Source: Marisa cornuarietis
Taxonomy: Eukaryota; Mollusca; Gastropoda; Architaenioglossa; Ampullariidae
Direction: 5' to 3'
Assembly (NCBI GenBank): GCA_004794655.1
Contig: SMMW01000534.1
Location: 3,219,001 to 3,283,000 of the forward strand
Length of the DNA stretch: 64,000 nt
Part shown: one piece after another, positions 38,401 through 50,100 of the stretch
How the letters are laid out: every line of letters begins with the position of its first letter
Position numbering within the stretch: the stretch's first letter is position 1
Notes under the pieces: generated by a model
Database searches by the model: none
Told to the model about the DNA's origin: nothing
The model's input: only the letters and a program-made list of their open reading frames with translations
Translations under genes and position numbers: made by a program

Positions 38401-41400
38401 GGTCTAGTAGAAAGGACATCGAATTCAGAAAACACAAACTGTCATTTACCAGATTCAAGGTGTAAGAAACCTAAGTATACATAACAACTGGAAAATAAAA
38501 TAATAATTCCATAGCGTGCACACTAGCGTACACCGACGCACATGTACTTTGCACTCAAAACTTAGGTGGAATGCACACATAAATATATATATATATTACA
38601 AAAAACAAAACCACGGGTGCAAAACTGAAGTCCTATCCCTTTTGACCGTAAATGTAATCATGGACTACAAGCCGTTTCTTCATAACCTTCTCCCCGCCCA
38701 GCTTTGTTCTCAATTGACAGTCACCGTGGGAATGAACTGAAAATGTTGAATATTGATATCCCCGCTTATGAAGAAAAGAGATATAGAGAAAGATTAAAAA
38801 GGATTAAAAAATAAAGTTTAAAAATTAAGTTGTCTTTATGTTTGTGTTATTTGCACTGTTCATCCTTCTTTTCTTTATATTCTCTATTTTTTATGGAGAC
38901 TACATTCAGTCCTAACCATGACAGTATGTTCAGACAGAAGCCGTCTCGCCTCACGTCTCAGACCCTACAGCAAGTACGGGTGAGAAAGACGTTTTATTGC
39001 TGGGCTGGTCAGCAATGCCTGTGATCTCTACCCTGCCTATTGTCGGGGTAGTGACTGTAGACTACTGACCGCCTGTCCCAGTCACCAGAGCGTGAACTCC
39101 TACCTCCCCTCGCACGGGCGAAACCATTTTCCTGGTAAGGAAAGAAGATCTTGGCCTTTAAGACTGGCTGCCTTCTGATGCTGTTGACCTAGGCTATTGC
39201 ATGTAAGAAGCAAAGAGCAGCTTTTCAAACATTGTCACAAGACTATAACACACCACCACTTGCCACTACATGAAGAGGAAAAACAAAAACCATCAAAAAT
39301 GTCAATAAATCATCAGTTACCTGAGTGTTGAATAAATAAACGTTTTCAGCAGAATAGCTGACCAATACGTCATGACCATGAGGGCTGTAGTTAAGGGAAG
39401 TAATGCGATAGGCTTTGTGTTCCAGTGGAGCCAGAAAGCGGCACAACATCCCCTTGGCAGCTCGGCTGGTATAGGTGCCTGCAGCATGAGTTTCTATTAA
39501 AACTTTGCTCTGGAAATAATACCAAACAAAATCACAAAGTAGCAGGTCCTCAGAAGCCACCCTACTTTAACTATATGAAATTTGGTGACGTATGAAACAA
39601 AGAAACTCTTCAAAATTTTTTGTGACAAACATGACAAAAATTTTGTTACCAGAAGACCTTGTGCCCAACATACGACGATCAAAGACCCGCACAGAGCCAT
39701 CAGCACATGCTGTGGCAAGCTGATAAGGCAAGATGGGATCCACGGCAAGAGATGTGACTGCATGACGACAGTTGATCAGTACATCCTAGAAATATTGGAC
39801 ACCCAGTTGTAGACTGCTTCATCGTTATAATTTTTTTTGCAACTTGTTAGCAGTCTGCATTCCAAATCCCTCTAAATTTATTTTATGTCATAAAATTGCT
39901 GGTTTGTAAAGTGCATTTTAATTATATTATGATGATATGGGAAACTGGGATCCAGGACACAAAAACTTACACTGGTATAAATGCAGCAGATTATAAAGTC
40001 CATTAAAATCTTTGCATTCAGAAAAGTCGCTCATGTTATTTTCATACAGAAAAGTCCATGCATATCACACGGTTAGCTCACATCATTTTCACAAAGTCCA
40101 TTTACATCATTTCATATAGGAAAGTTCACTCACATCTTTGCATCTGGTTTTGGTGCAGCTGGTCTTTGTGCGCATATCAAACCATCGTACAGTGCCATCC
40201 TCTCCACAAGACAAAAATGTGGCTGCTTCATTTGGTACAACAACAATCTGTCAAAAGGAAATAGTATATGGGGTAAATATACTTATAGGCATCACCTACT
40301 GACTTTCTAAAAAGTCAAAATAAAACCTCTCAATCATTTAATTACTTATTGCAGCTTAAATGTGGGAAATTTTAAATAAACCATATAAATTACATACTAT
40401 TTTTTATTCATGTAATGAAACAGTTGCGATTTCAAGACAACCAAAGATCCTACAGATGTATGTTACATCTTCCCATAAGTAGCCTGCAGGATACGCCATT
40501 TGGTGCCCACATCTTCCCATAAGTAACCTACAGAATATGCCCTTTGGTGCCCACCTCATAGGCAGTTCCCAAGTGACAGTCAAAGCAACATTTCCCATAG
40601 GTGTCTTCACGTTCAACATCTGTGTAGAAGATGCTGCCTGCTCCTGAGCAAGAGACGATCTGTGAACAGATGTATGATTTATGTAAAGCACTCTGAGCAA
40701 ATCTTTGGAAAGGCACTATACAAATCATCATCATTGTTAAAATGTATCTTTCCCCACTCTAAGTAGGTCAGTCTGTTTTACAAAATAAACAGGTAACACT
40801 AGCACACAAGCAAAAGTATGTCCACTTAAATGACATTGCAAGGTGTATTTACACACACACACAGACCTCTCACAAAATGCACACATTTCCATGCATTTAC
40901 TTCATAGCAATCCATGTACCTGCATGTATCTAACACTAATTCATGTACACACAACCCTACTTACATTAAGAGCAGATATAACAGCTGTAGTATGGAGACA
41001 GAAAGACTGCATAAAATCAGTGGATAGCACAAGATACTTAACTCACCTCCCGATCCTGAGAGTTTGGCAGGAATTTCGCACTAAAAATGTTGGAGTGATG
41101 TCCAGACCGTATATGAGCAAGTGTCTGCGGATGTAAACATTATTTAAAAAATTGTTTTTTCATACTTAGAATAAATGAAAACTTTTTTTGCAAAAGTATA
41201 TTTCTTCATACAAAATATGGGAAATGGAAACAATATATTACTTGACTGAATAAACTAATCTCTTTCTTTTTGCATAATGCACAACTCCACATACCCATGC
41301 ATCCATGCATGCTGCACTAACTTGTGTGCAGTAGAGAAATAATAACAGAACCTCAGCCATGATCAGAATATCTGATAAAGCAAGTCCCTGCAGACTGGTA

Positions 41401-42503
41401 ACAGAACTTAATTTTAAGGTGCATGCAGTTCTGTTTATGGGTACATTTATGTTGACATTAAACAGAAGTGATAAGGTACTGGTGGTGGTGGTTGTGGTGA
41501 TGATGCCAGTTAGCTCAATAAAGATGACGAGTTGCTTCTGACCTTGCCAGTGAAAGGGTTTACAATCACTAAGTGTTGGTCATCTGAGCCTGACAAGATG
41601 GTGTGACCACTTTCATTCCAACAAATTGTATTCACCTGTAAAGGAAAAATAAATATTGATGTTAAAACACTGTCAGCTTTCCTGTTCTCTAGTTTGCTCT
41701 CTCGTTCGTTATTCTTCTATTAGATTTAAAAGTATTGTTAAATACTCATTTTAACTCACTTTTAATTATGTGTAAGCTAACACGTCAATGAATGGATGAT
41801 CTAAAAGTGTCCTTCTAAAGGAATTGCCTGTTTGAAAGTCTTTCTAAAGTATGCAGTCCCAGTGATATTACAACTATAGTATCTGGACAAGTATTTATAA
41901 TTAGTTATGAAATATAATGAGTTCTGTAGATACAATCTTTCGTAAAGGTGCTACCTTTCTAACTCAATTCAAATACTGACTTACACAGCCACGATGGACA
42001 TCCAGCCGACGAGAAAGTTTCAGACGCTGAACCATAAATTTACTTGCTGATTTGAAACAGAAAGAAAATGCTATACAGTTTGTTTTACCGCCTTTTCTTT
42101 AATCGTTAAAGTCAAGACGTTTTCTTACTACAATGTCAACAGTTGTGTAAACAGTCTAAATACGCAACCTCAAACTGCAAACAGAAAAAAAACTGAGCTA
42201 TACTTGTTGCTTGGCTTTATTGTCATATTACTATGTCAAACATCGACACTTGAAAAACTGCATATTAGGTATCCTGCTCATTTATAAACCAAATTTCGTA
42301 CTGTTTGTTCAAAATCATAATCAACTAATGCGTTTTACTTTTTGTGGGGTTGTTTATGTTTTCTTTAACACGAGAAAAAAGTATTATAATAATAACAAAA
42401 CCAAAAAAATCGTCATAAATATCGTAATGTTACCTTTAGCAGCATCAAAAACGACGGATGGCGAGTGCAGCCCATACTCTCGTCTTTGGATGAGCGAAAA
42501 CAT
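29425..42503 (-). CDS. DCAF6: DDB1- and CUL4-associated factor 6 (DCAF6/IQWD1/NRIP), 17 exons, 1221 aa
   Basis: Exons: 42434-42503, 41985-42046, 41543-41635, 41047-41124, 40555-40659, 40134-40247, 39650-39785, 39321-39502, 36837-36881, 36017-36167, 33487-35250, 32597-32906, 31508-31661, 30673-30829, 30235-30323, 29834-29939, 29425-29474. Phases join and the sum is exactly 1222 codons. Seen: N-terminal WD40 repeats ([49 protein letters not shown]); two DxR-type boxes, WFDMR near residue 160 and FDRR near 210, as used for DDB1 docking; the signature [44 protein letters not shown]; an IQ motif [16 protein letters not shown] near 1050 (calmodulin binding in the family); and C-terminal WD repeats ending in [18 protein letters not shown] and [15 protein letters not shown]. 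The protein is longer than human (about 860 aa), mostly because of the 1764 bp disordered exon 11. The 45 bp exon 9 and the start of exon 8 are the least certain. Confidence 0.92.
32285..32480 (+). repeat. Possible SINE-like repeat in DCAF6 intron
   Basis: GGCTATGTAGCTTGTCATTAGTGCAC is A-box-like and AAAATTCGCTCC is a weak B-box-like region. They are followed by a hairpin near 32420-32450 built from GGCAGTTTTGCCATG and CATGGCAAACC. Degraded; family unknown. Confidence 0.3.
33075..33292 (-). mobile_element. tRNA-derived SINE in DCAF6 intron 11
   Basis: Minus-strand reading from 33292 gives CCTAGTTTAGTGGTTAGTGC (A box) and, about 35 bases on, CCAGTTCGAGGTCTG (B box). A body shared in part with 36600-36660 follows (AAACTTCCCCTGTCC; CCTGTGGCT). 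This is the layout of an RNA polymerase III SINE. Confidence 0.6.
36590..36665 (-). repeat. Fragment related to the SINE at 33075-33292
   Basis: TTTTTCCAGCCACAGGCCTAA resembles the SINE body TTTTCTAGCCACAGGTCTAA near 33206. The tRNA-like head is missing. Confidence 0.35.
37490..37592. repeat. Palindromic minisatellite
   Basis: About 2.3 copies of a roughly 50 bp unit, each with the palindrome TGAGCTATTCCATAGCTCA and a flanking ATTGTG/CCCA segment. It abuts the left arm of the large inverted repeat that follows and may be part of the same insertion. Confidence 0.5.
37593..39165. mobile_element. Large inverted-repeat (foldback) element in DCAF6 intron 8
   Basis: The left arm (about 37593-38080) and right arm (about 38735-39165) are imperfect reverse complements. 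Mirror landmarks are AATGGTTTCGCCCGTG / CACGGGCGAAACCATT, CAATAAAACGTCTTTCTCA / GAAAGACGTTTTATTGCTG, and GGGTCTGAGA / TCTCAGACCC. Arms are over 400 bp with about 650 bp between. It could be one transposon with long terminal repeats turned inward or two opposed copies of one repeat. A minus-strand ORF at 38177-38458 in the centre has one hydrophobic stretch followed by a basic tail, with no family match. Confidence 0.65.
40465..40554. repeat. 44 bp tandem duplication at the DCAF6 exon 5 splice donor
   Basis: The unit starting ACATCTTCCCATAAGTA and ending TTTGGTGCCC occurs twice in a row (40465 and 40509). The donor GTGGGC of exon 5 sits at the edge of one copy, so a second identical GTGGGC lies 44 bp into the intron. 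Use of the second site would shift frame and meet a stop. Confidence 0.7.
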
Positions 42504-43580
42504 TTTATGTGTTAGGCAGAAACAGGCTGCGATTAAGGTGCAACGGAATAGTTTTTGGAACGGTCATTCTTGACCCGAGCCTTGTTTTCAATCGGCCATA
42601 CTTTTTTTACTTTCAAGGGAAACAACTCATTGGACGACCCCAATGACCTCCCGTCGTCCATAAATTAATGGTGAAACAGAACTCACATTTCCCAAAGAAA
42701 ACTAAACCTTTGCATGAATATATTACAGATTCAGAAAGGTAAAAGTTCAGCATCACATCCTAAGCCAGATCAATCTTTTCAGTTGATGTCGGTGTAAAAG
42801 CGGCGCCTTTAAATAAATTATTTAATTCTACAATATTCACGGCACTTTTCAAAATATCGTCTTTACAGACCTGCAGTCAGGTCCACGTACGCCGTTTGCA
42901 CGGCTAAACAAGTTTGTTTATGTTTAACTTATCTCTTTCTCGATTGCGGTGTGATAACGAGTGCTGGAGAAATTAGTTAATTCCCACACTGCGGTGTCTA
43001 AATGTCTGGCAATTATATATGCGTTTGATTGTTGTCCTTCGCACAACAAAAGATCGACGTGGAGAAAAAGTATAAAGTGATGACAGATCTCGATTTTACT
43101 TCATGATTTGTCTTTGCTAGCGGTATCCTAATTGCCCGCTGTGCGTGGGAAAGCATTAATTCAAAAAAAAACAAACTTGTTTGCCAGTTTGTGGTGGGTT
43201 GATGATGATGTGTAGGCTGTTAACGCGACAGTTCAGCTGACAAACAGCAGTCTCTAGAGTCTACTTATATATAGATATATGTAGTTGGAGGCAGAACACC
43301 GCAGAAGGTTCCACATCGCAGGAGCTGAATATATTAAAATTCCCTGTAGGCCCCAAAAATATTTTTGTGAGTGTTCCCTGGCACAGGAAGACTGCGAGGT
43401 CGCAAAAGGACCATCTTAATTGGAAGCTATATATATATATACTTCATCGATCATGCTCTGTGGAGCAGTTTTTCTAAGGGTATGCCTATAAGCCCTATAT
43501 GTTCGCGACCAAGGTGACATATGAGTGGACGGGTATCGGCTGTGGTGTTACTTGGCGAGGTGCATGCATGGGTGCCGCCA
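42504..43580. other. Gene-free stretch upstream of DCAF6 (promoter side)
   Basis: Contains the presumed DCAF6 promoter and 5' UTR just above 42503. Upstream are AT runs (43269-43281, 43431-43441) with no recognised exon. The rightmost part merges into the 5' flank of a LINE fragment. Confidence 0.4.
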
Positions 43581-44400
43581 AGTTTATAAGCCTAAAGGCA
43601 GGATAATGAGAAGCAGAAGCACGAATACCACGTGCGTGTACACCGGTCGCGGCCCAGGCTAATTATTACGACTGCGCACCCCTGTGACCACAGACTTCTA
43701 TGATTTAAGTCTGTGCCTGTGACGCTCTTCAAAGAGGGATCAAGAGCTCTCCTGGAAGAAACATCGATTGGTACGTGGAATGTTAGCACGCTCCATCAAT
43801 GCGGAAAGTTGCATAAGCTCACCTGCGAGCTCACACGTTGAGAGTACAATGTCGTACGACTGGCGGACATCAGATGGACGGGCTTTGGAGAGACAGTCAC
43901 GGACGAAGCCCACAAGCTTTGGTACAGCGGTAAGGAAACTAAGCAAACTTAAATATGGTGTAGGATTCCTCGTATGTAAAGAAGGGGTCGGAACAGTCAT
44001 CAGCTGCTTCCTCTTATCTGGCAGGCTCTACTTGCATATCTGCCAGACCCCATTATTCAAGTACATGCCCCAACCTCCATGCATGAAGATCACGAAGTGG
44101 AGGAGTTTTATGAAGAGCTAGATCGAGTCGTATGAGTGGCCTCATAAAAGACATCTTTGCCATGATCAGGGATTGGACTTCGAAGGTCAATCTAAACACC
44201 TACCGTTAATGAGCAGGTTCGGTCGGCCGTTTCAGTCTTGGTGACACTCAAATCCACAGGTAAACCTTTGTTAACACCACCCCACGCCCCATGCAAAAGG
44301 TCGAGGCTGGTGACCTGGCACTTTCCAGATGATTCGATCCATAGCCAGATCGACTTCATCTGGATCACTTTTTATAATTGTTATTATTTGTACCCTTTCA
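43580..44400 (+). mobile_element. Degenerate LINE endonuclease fragment (RTE-type, craniofacial-development-protein-2-like)
   Basis: Plus-strand reading from about 43766 gives IGTWNVSTLHQCGKLHKL, then after an in-frame stop VRLADIRWTGFGETVTDEAH and KLWYSGK. A frameshift leads to VGFLVCKEGVGTVISC, then APTSMHEDHEVEEFYEELD, and finally TWHFPDDSIHSQIDFIWI. These are the AP-endonuclease landmarks of an RTE-like LINE. Stops, frameshifts and a deletion of the central domain make it dead. About 43580-43765 looks like its 5' leader. Confidence 0.7.
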
Positions 44401-47111
44401 CTTCGGGAGAGTCACACGTTGAAGAGAGCCGAGAGGTGAGCTATAGGGAGGATGTCAGCTTCTTAAAATAAGATATTTAGATTGTACATGCAGGTATTTA
44501 GGTTAAGGTTAGGGAACGGACATTTAATTGTGTTTGTTTGTAGTAGAATTAATAAAGTATTGTTATAGGAACAGTTTGGGGTTGCGAAATTGCTGTCTTG
44601 TCTTATATTCGCTGCTGTCTTCTCGCCCTTAACTATCCGCTCTCCCTCTCTCTTATGTCACAAATGCACGTGGGTCCCAGTATATGATATCGAATAAGGG
44701 GGACAGTCTGGCAGCGTGGTGCCCAGCTACACTCCTTGCTTATTCTCTTCTATTCTTATTCTGTAATGGAGGCGCATCTCCCGAAGCGACAGCTGAAGCG
44801 ATCCCCATATGTTTACTTTTGAGTGGTGGATATTTTGGGAACTAATCCCCCCGGTCCGGGGGTGGGGGGCGTCCCTTTATACTAGCTAACGCGTCTGTGC
44901 ACCTGGTCCTTGGCAGCCAATGGCCATAAGGAAAAAGAGCAAGAAAGATGTATTCAGAGATCTTTCTACGAGTAACGACCCCGTCTACTGTGCTTTGAAT
45001 CTCTTGAAGTCTATCAGTGCATCAGGAAGACCCCACAGCGTGTTGTATACTACAGTAATAGTCTACCCTGAACATGATCGCGAGTGTGGCCATATGCCAA
45101 ATGTGATGATATATGTAATTATTTTTAAGACAGAAGTAGCAATGAGAGAACTAGTATAATACCACATTCCAGTACTCATTAAGGCGAAATCCTACTTACG
45201 TGTAAAACAAGTTTATTTAAATATATAATGAAGGACCCATTACAAATGCATTAGTTATCAGCTGCTTCGATGCATAGTTTCTGTGGGCTGATATTAGTTA
45301 TAATAACCCGTATTACTCAATGTCCATCACTTGAAATGGTAACACGTGTACACTCTCTTTTCTCAATTTTTAAGAAAGATTACTTGGATTTAAACTAATT
45401 ACTAATTACATTATGCAAAATAGTGGTAAAATGGCGAAAAATACACACAAAATTAACGAAAATACAAGCAGACACAAGCACAAAATTCAAAATACTGAAG
45501 AAAATACCTCAAGCTCTATAGGAAATAACCACCACACATTTAGTTTTGACCAGCATAATCGAAAACTGTTGAAACAAATGCTCGCATGCCGGTTAATAAT
45601 TGTTTTCGGTTTTACAACGACAGCCTGTAGTAAAACACTCAACACATAAATGCGCATACTCTTCAAGTATATATATATATATAACGAGGACAAGCAATGC
45701 TAGAGTAAGCAAGCATCGTCTGCACTGTTCCTCTCCTGTGCCAAGTTAGCCTAACATACATTCCCGGACACAGCTGATTATACCCCCAGACACTAATGGC
45801 CCATTACACTCCAAGACACAGTTGGCTAATTACATTCCCATATCAAGCTGACCATCAAAATAGCCTGAAACTGGCAGACGTGGCTACTAGAAGGCGAGGT
45901 ATCCAAAATACCGAGTTTATTAGAGCTCTTCCTCAAGAAAACCAACTTATGTACTTTGATACTTGTTTTAATATCGTAGAGAACTAGCTAAACAACATCG
46001 TCTGTCTAAGGACTGTATTTATTATTCGTGGCTTGTCTATTATTATTATTATTATTTTATTAATGTTTACTATTCAGCCTTTACATTCGACACTAATCCT
46101 GTTGATCGATCACTCCTCTTTGGGCGCACATGCTTTGAGTAATGTTATTTTTAAACCAAGAAAGAATGAACAGTTTTTTGAATTGAGATAAAGACGAAAG
46201 TTGTCTGCTGCCTAATGAAAATGGCAGCATAGACCTCTGGGAACAGAAATCTCAACAGGCATCAGTGAATTATGTCTGGTCTGCTGCTTTCAAAAACATG
46301 GATCGAACATCGATCACAAATGAAGTGGATCATCAGGACAGTGGTGCAAAGGTGTCGGCCAGCTGTAGGGTTCACCCGAAGATTCTGAGGACACGCTGCT
46401 TCATTCGAGGACGGGGAGGGAAGGTCGCGGGAAGACCACTATGGCTACCGCGAGACTGGCAGCAGCGGTTTGACATCCTTCACCTTGTCCAGTACCTCGC
46501 ACTCCAGGCCTTCAGGGTGGCTCATGATCGCTGTGCTGGTGCTGATTCCGCGAAGCGTGGACAAGACGACTACAAAGAAGAAGAAAAAAAACACCAAACA
46601 AACAAAACATCTGGCTGGGTGTAGGGCAATTTTCCTAATAAAATGATGAGGTTTGTAAGCCATAATTTTATGGTTGCTCTGCACCATGCACAGAAAGCGG
46701 TCAAACATTGACTTCAGGAGTATACATGGATATGCTTACGCTGCCAAGGCTACAGCCAATCAAAGAGTTAAGACTATGTTAATCAGGCACATCCGGGTAT
46801 CTTCGTCACATCCAGAGATCTGTAGGGATGGGATCCCTACAGATCTATGGTCATATCACAGTTTGTCCTCTGCGTAAGTGAAAGCTTGCATCCTAGCATG
46901 AAAGGGGGAGGAGGTAATGCACTCGATCAAATGTTGCATCTCGCAGAGAAGAATGTAATGACTTTCAAACAGTCTTAAAGACCTCTAAAATGTAAAGGCT
47001 GGAAGTTGTCAGCAGGCGTTCTTGGTAGAAGGCTGGGAAAGGGTTCTTTTACGCTTGAGCGAATTTACTCTCTGTTAGGAAGCGAAGACAGAAACCATCA
47101 AAGGGACTCAC
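44401..47111. other. Gene-free stretch downstream of Mondo-like cassette C
   Basis: No secure exon. It includes an AT run (45668-45682), an ATT run (46039-46055), diverged roughly 40 bp repeats near 45750-45840 (ACACAGCTGATTA / ACACAGTTGGCTAATTA), and a repeat-like block at 46290-46600 whose plus-strand reading (RFDILHLVQYLALQ, VAHDRCAGAD) recalls LINE or processed-element tails. Any missing terminal exon of cassette C should lie here. Confidence 0.35.
46816..46846. repeat. Perfect 14 bp inverted repeat (hairpin)
   Basis: AGATCTGTAGGGAT at 46816-46829, spacer GGG, then ATCCCTACAGATCT at 46833-46846. A very stable stem-loop with no explanation from neighbouring genes. Confidence 0.8.
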
Positions 47112-50100
47112 TAGGTCTGAGATTGACGAGATTGAGGTAGCGGTCCGACCACTCCTTAACACAGCGCGTGAACTCATCGGCAGTACCCAAAGTCACGTGC
47201 TGGGTGTAGGAGCTGAAGAGAGGCTGCACCACGTGACTGAACTCAACGCCTGTCAAGGCCACAATGACGAGGAGTTTGGAAGGGAGGGTATGGGACTCCT
47301 GTTCCCTAGGTTACACGGTGCTTGCGTTTAACATCTCAAAGACAAGTATGCAGCAACTGCACTTTGTTACAAGATATAATTGTTGTGCACTTCTTAAAAT
47401 TTGAAACGGAAAAAGAAATTAATTTTGTGGTAGTGACAGAGAGTTTGGTCGCCGAACTCAAAATCAACATTCTTTCTCTACCTCTTTATTGGAAATAAAA
47501 GACCAGTATCGCTGTACATGATTTTGTTTTAAAAATGTGTGGTTCTTGCTTTCTTTTTATTAGCACTATGCAGGCTTTGATTAAAATGGTCGAGAAAAAC
47601 ATCAGCAGGTAATTTTTCAGCCCATTTTGATTGACTCTTTTTTTCCGGATGTAAAAAAAAAAGTGCGCATGCAAAGTACGACCGATTTGGAGTGCATGCA
47701 AACTGTGACAAAGACCTCGAAACTGGTTAGAGGCTATTCAGTTTCAGGATACCGTTTGCAGATTAACTAATCAGACAATAATCAATCAAGACGAAGTTTC
47801 ATGTAAGTGCAAATGAGAATAAAGTAGCAAGGAAACTACCTTATAGTAATCGTTACAAATCTCATAACAAGCATTGTGGCTAACAGCTAGTAGCAGTGAA
47901 GTCCTGGAAGGATACGATCCAAAAGCGCCAGTCCTTCAAGATCGCCTCCCGGAAGTAGTCATCAAGCATGCGGTGCGCCTGCCAAGAAGGTCTCTCCAAG
48001 GTGCTAACCCCGGCCACTGGCAGCTGCTGCTGATACAACCTGCAGACGGTTCCACACGACTGAAAGTCACACCGAATTATGGGAATGCTATAATGTTTCG
48101 TTCACGGACCTTTGCTACTGACAGAAATAGGGGAAATAAAGAAGAAGTATTCACATTCACGTTCCTTTAACGTCTGTTGATGTTAAATAAGCGGACGAAA
48201 TGAAGACGAGATAAACCTTCATTTTGCTTTTTTTTTTCTTTGTCGTCCACACAGAGATCAGATGAAAGAGCTTTCAGATTAAATATGAATCTTCAATTTG
48301 TTTTCATATTTTAAAATGATTAATTGACGATGAATGTCATCGGAGACAGATATAAAAACGTAATACAGATACTCATTGCTGTCAGGTTAATGGACAGATG
48401 GAAATAGAAATCGGTCAGGAATGGATATTTACTTTTTATTGATATTGATATTTTCATCTTTTCTCTTCTAAAAACATTGTGAGAGATTTAATATAGACAC
48501 ACTGACTCTATCTTGTGTGTGTACGTGCATGTGGATTATATACATTTCTTTCATTCTATTTACACGACACCTTGGGAGCTAATATTTTCACTATGAGCAG
48601 AGGGGGCCGAAGTTTTTTAAAAACAATTTTTGACTAACAGGCCTACATAAATTAGATATACAGTAAATAATTAATTTTCGTTAAGCTGTAACTAGACAGA
48701 CAGGCAGGAAAGCAGACAGACAAACGCACTGACTCCAATTCCTTGCGCAAGTTGTCAACTTCCTGCCGTAGGGACCGAACTTCCTCGTCCTGACGTCTGC
48801 AGTCCTCTGTCAGTTCTCGAATAAAATCAGCACCTTCCATAGCATTAAAAAAAGGCAAGCATTAAAAAGTCAAAGTTTCTGCGTTATATTTTACACTCTC
48901 CTTGGACTCTAAAATATTAATATTGGAAAGAACTGTGTTGTGATTTCAGCAGTTTAAATATTATATCGCAATAAGCTGTTACTCTTCTAAGCCAAACTTT
49001 AGGGAAAATACCACTGCCGCCACCGCCGCTTCCTTTCCTAATTGTCAACATAATTACTTAGTTTGTCTTTCATATAGCAACTGCATTGTATGGCATTTTG
49101 TAATTTTACAATAAATATGTTTTTGTAGAGGTCCTAATCGTGAAAAATACCCTGACACTTGTCATACTTACATTTGTTCAGCATAGATGCTTTGCTCTCT
49201 CTGGCGGCCGGATCTGCTTCGCGTAAAACAGGTACCAGGGTGCGCACGACTTCAAAGCCCTTCTGACAACAGAGAGACGCAGATGTTAGTGGCGGTTAGC
49301 CGGTCACAGTACGAAGGGCGAATGCTTTGCTCTTGTTGATTTCCGATAACCAAGCAGAGAGCACGAGACACCTCACCAACGATGACATGTCGCCAACCAG
49401 CAAACAGGTCCGTTGGCAGGTTGCAATGACACAAAGGACACAGTAGCCAGTACCAGTAAGAACCATAAACCTTATCAGCCACCCCAGCTGAAAGTAATAC
49501 ACTACAGAACTGCATCAGCACCACCGCTGAGGAACTTCTAGCAGAAGAACAGGCTGGTTTTAGGCCAGGTAGGAGCACAGTTGAGCAGATCTTTAACTGC
49601 TGCATAATGTTAAAGAAGCATCTTCAGCATCAGCAGGACCTCTATCAAAACTTCATGGACTTTAAAAACGGTTTCAACAAAGTCTGGCACGAAGAGCTAC
49701 GGTATGTGATGCGAAAATTAAACATCGAAGAATGCCTCGTCCAAGTCATCAAAGCAGGTCTGAATGGCGGGCCTTGTCAGGTGCCGCATCTATCCATGTG
49801 CCTTCCCCCAACCCCCAACGACAGGTACCAGTCAAGAGATGACTGACTAAGTAGGTCTAAAATGCATAAGTAGAGTAATGCACACGCGCACAGCATGAAA
49901 ACAGACGGAATGTGTGCGTGCACGGAAATTTAGAATATTCACAAAACCATCCAATAAAACTAAAATACCTACACTTCTATCTCCTCTTTATTCTCTCTCC
50001 CGACTTTTGATATTTCCTCCCTCTACCTATACTCTTATTTCTCCCTGTGTACTGAATGAATGTGTTTTAAGAGTGAAATTTGTTTTTGAATGCATGTATA

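Noticed and set aside
38177..38458. 93-codon minus-strand ORF with a hydrophobic stretch and basic tail
   Set aside because: Lies in the core of the inverted-repeat element; could be a transposon remnant but no family signature, so not called as a gene.
46445..46708. 87-codon minus-strand ORF ending EVLDKVKDVKPLLPVSR
   Set aside because: The opposite strand of the same block looks like a repeat tail; not supported as a gene or as the missing Mondo exon.
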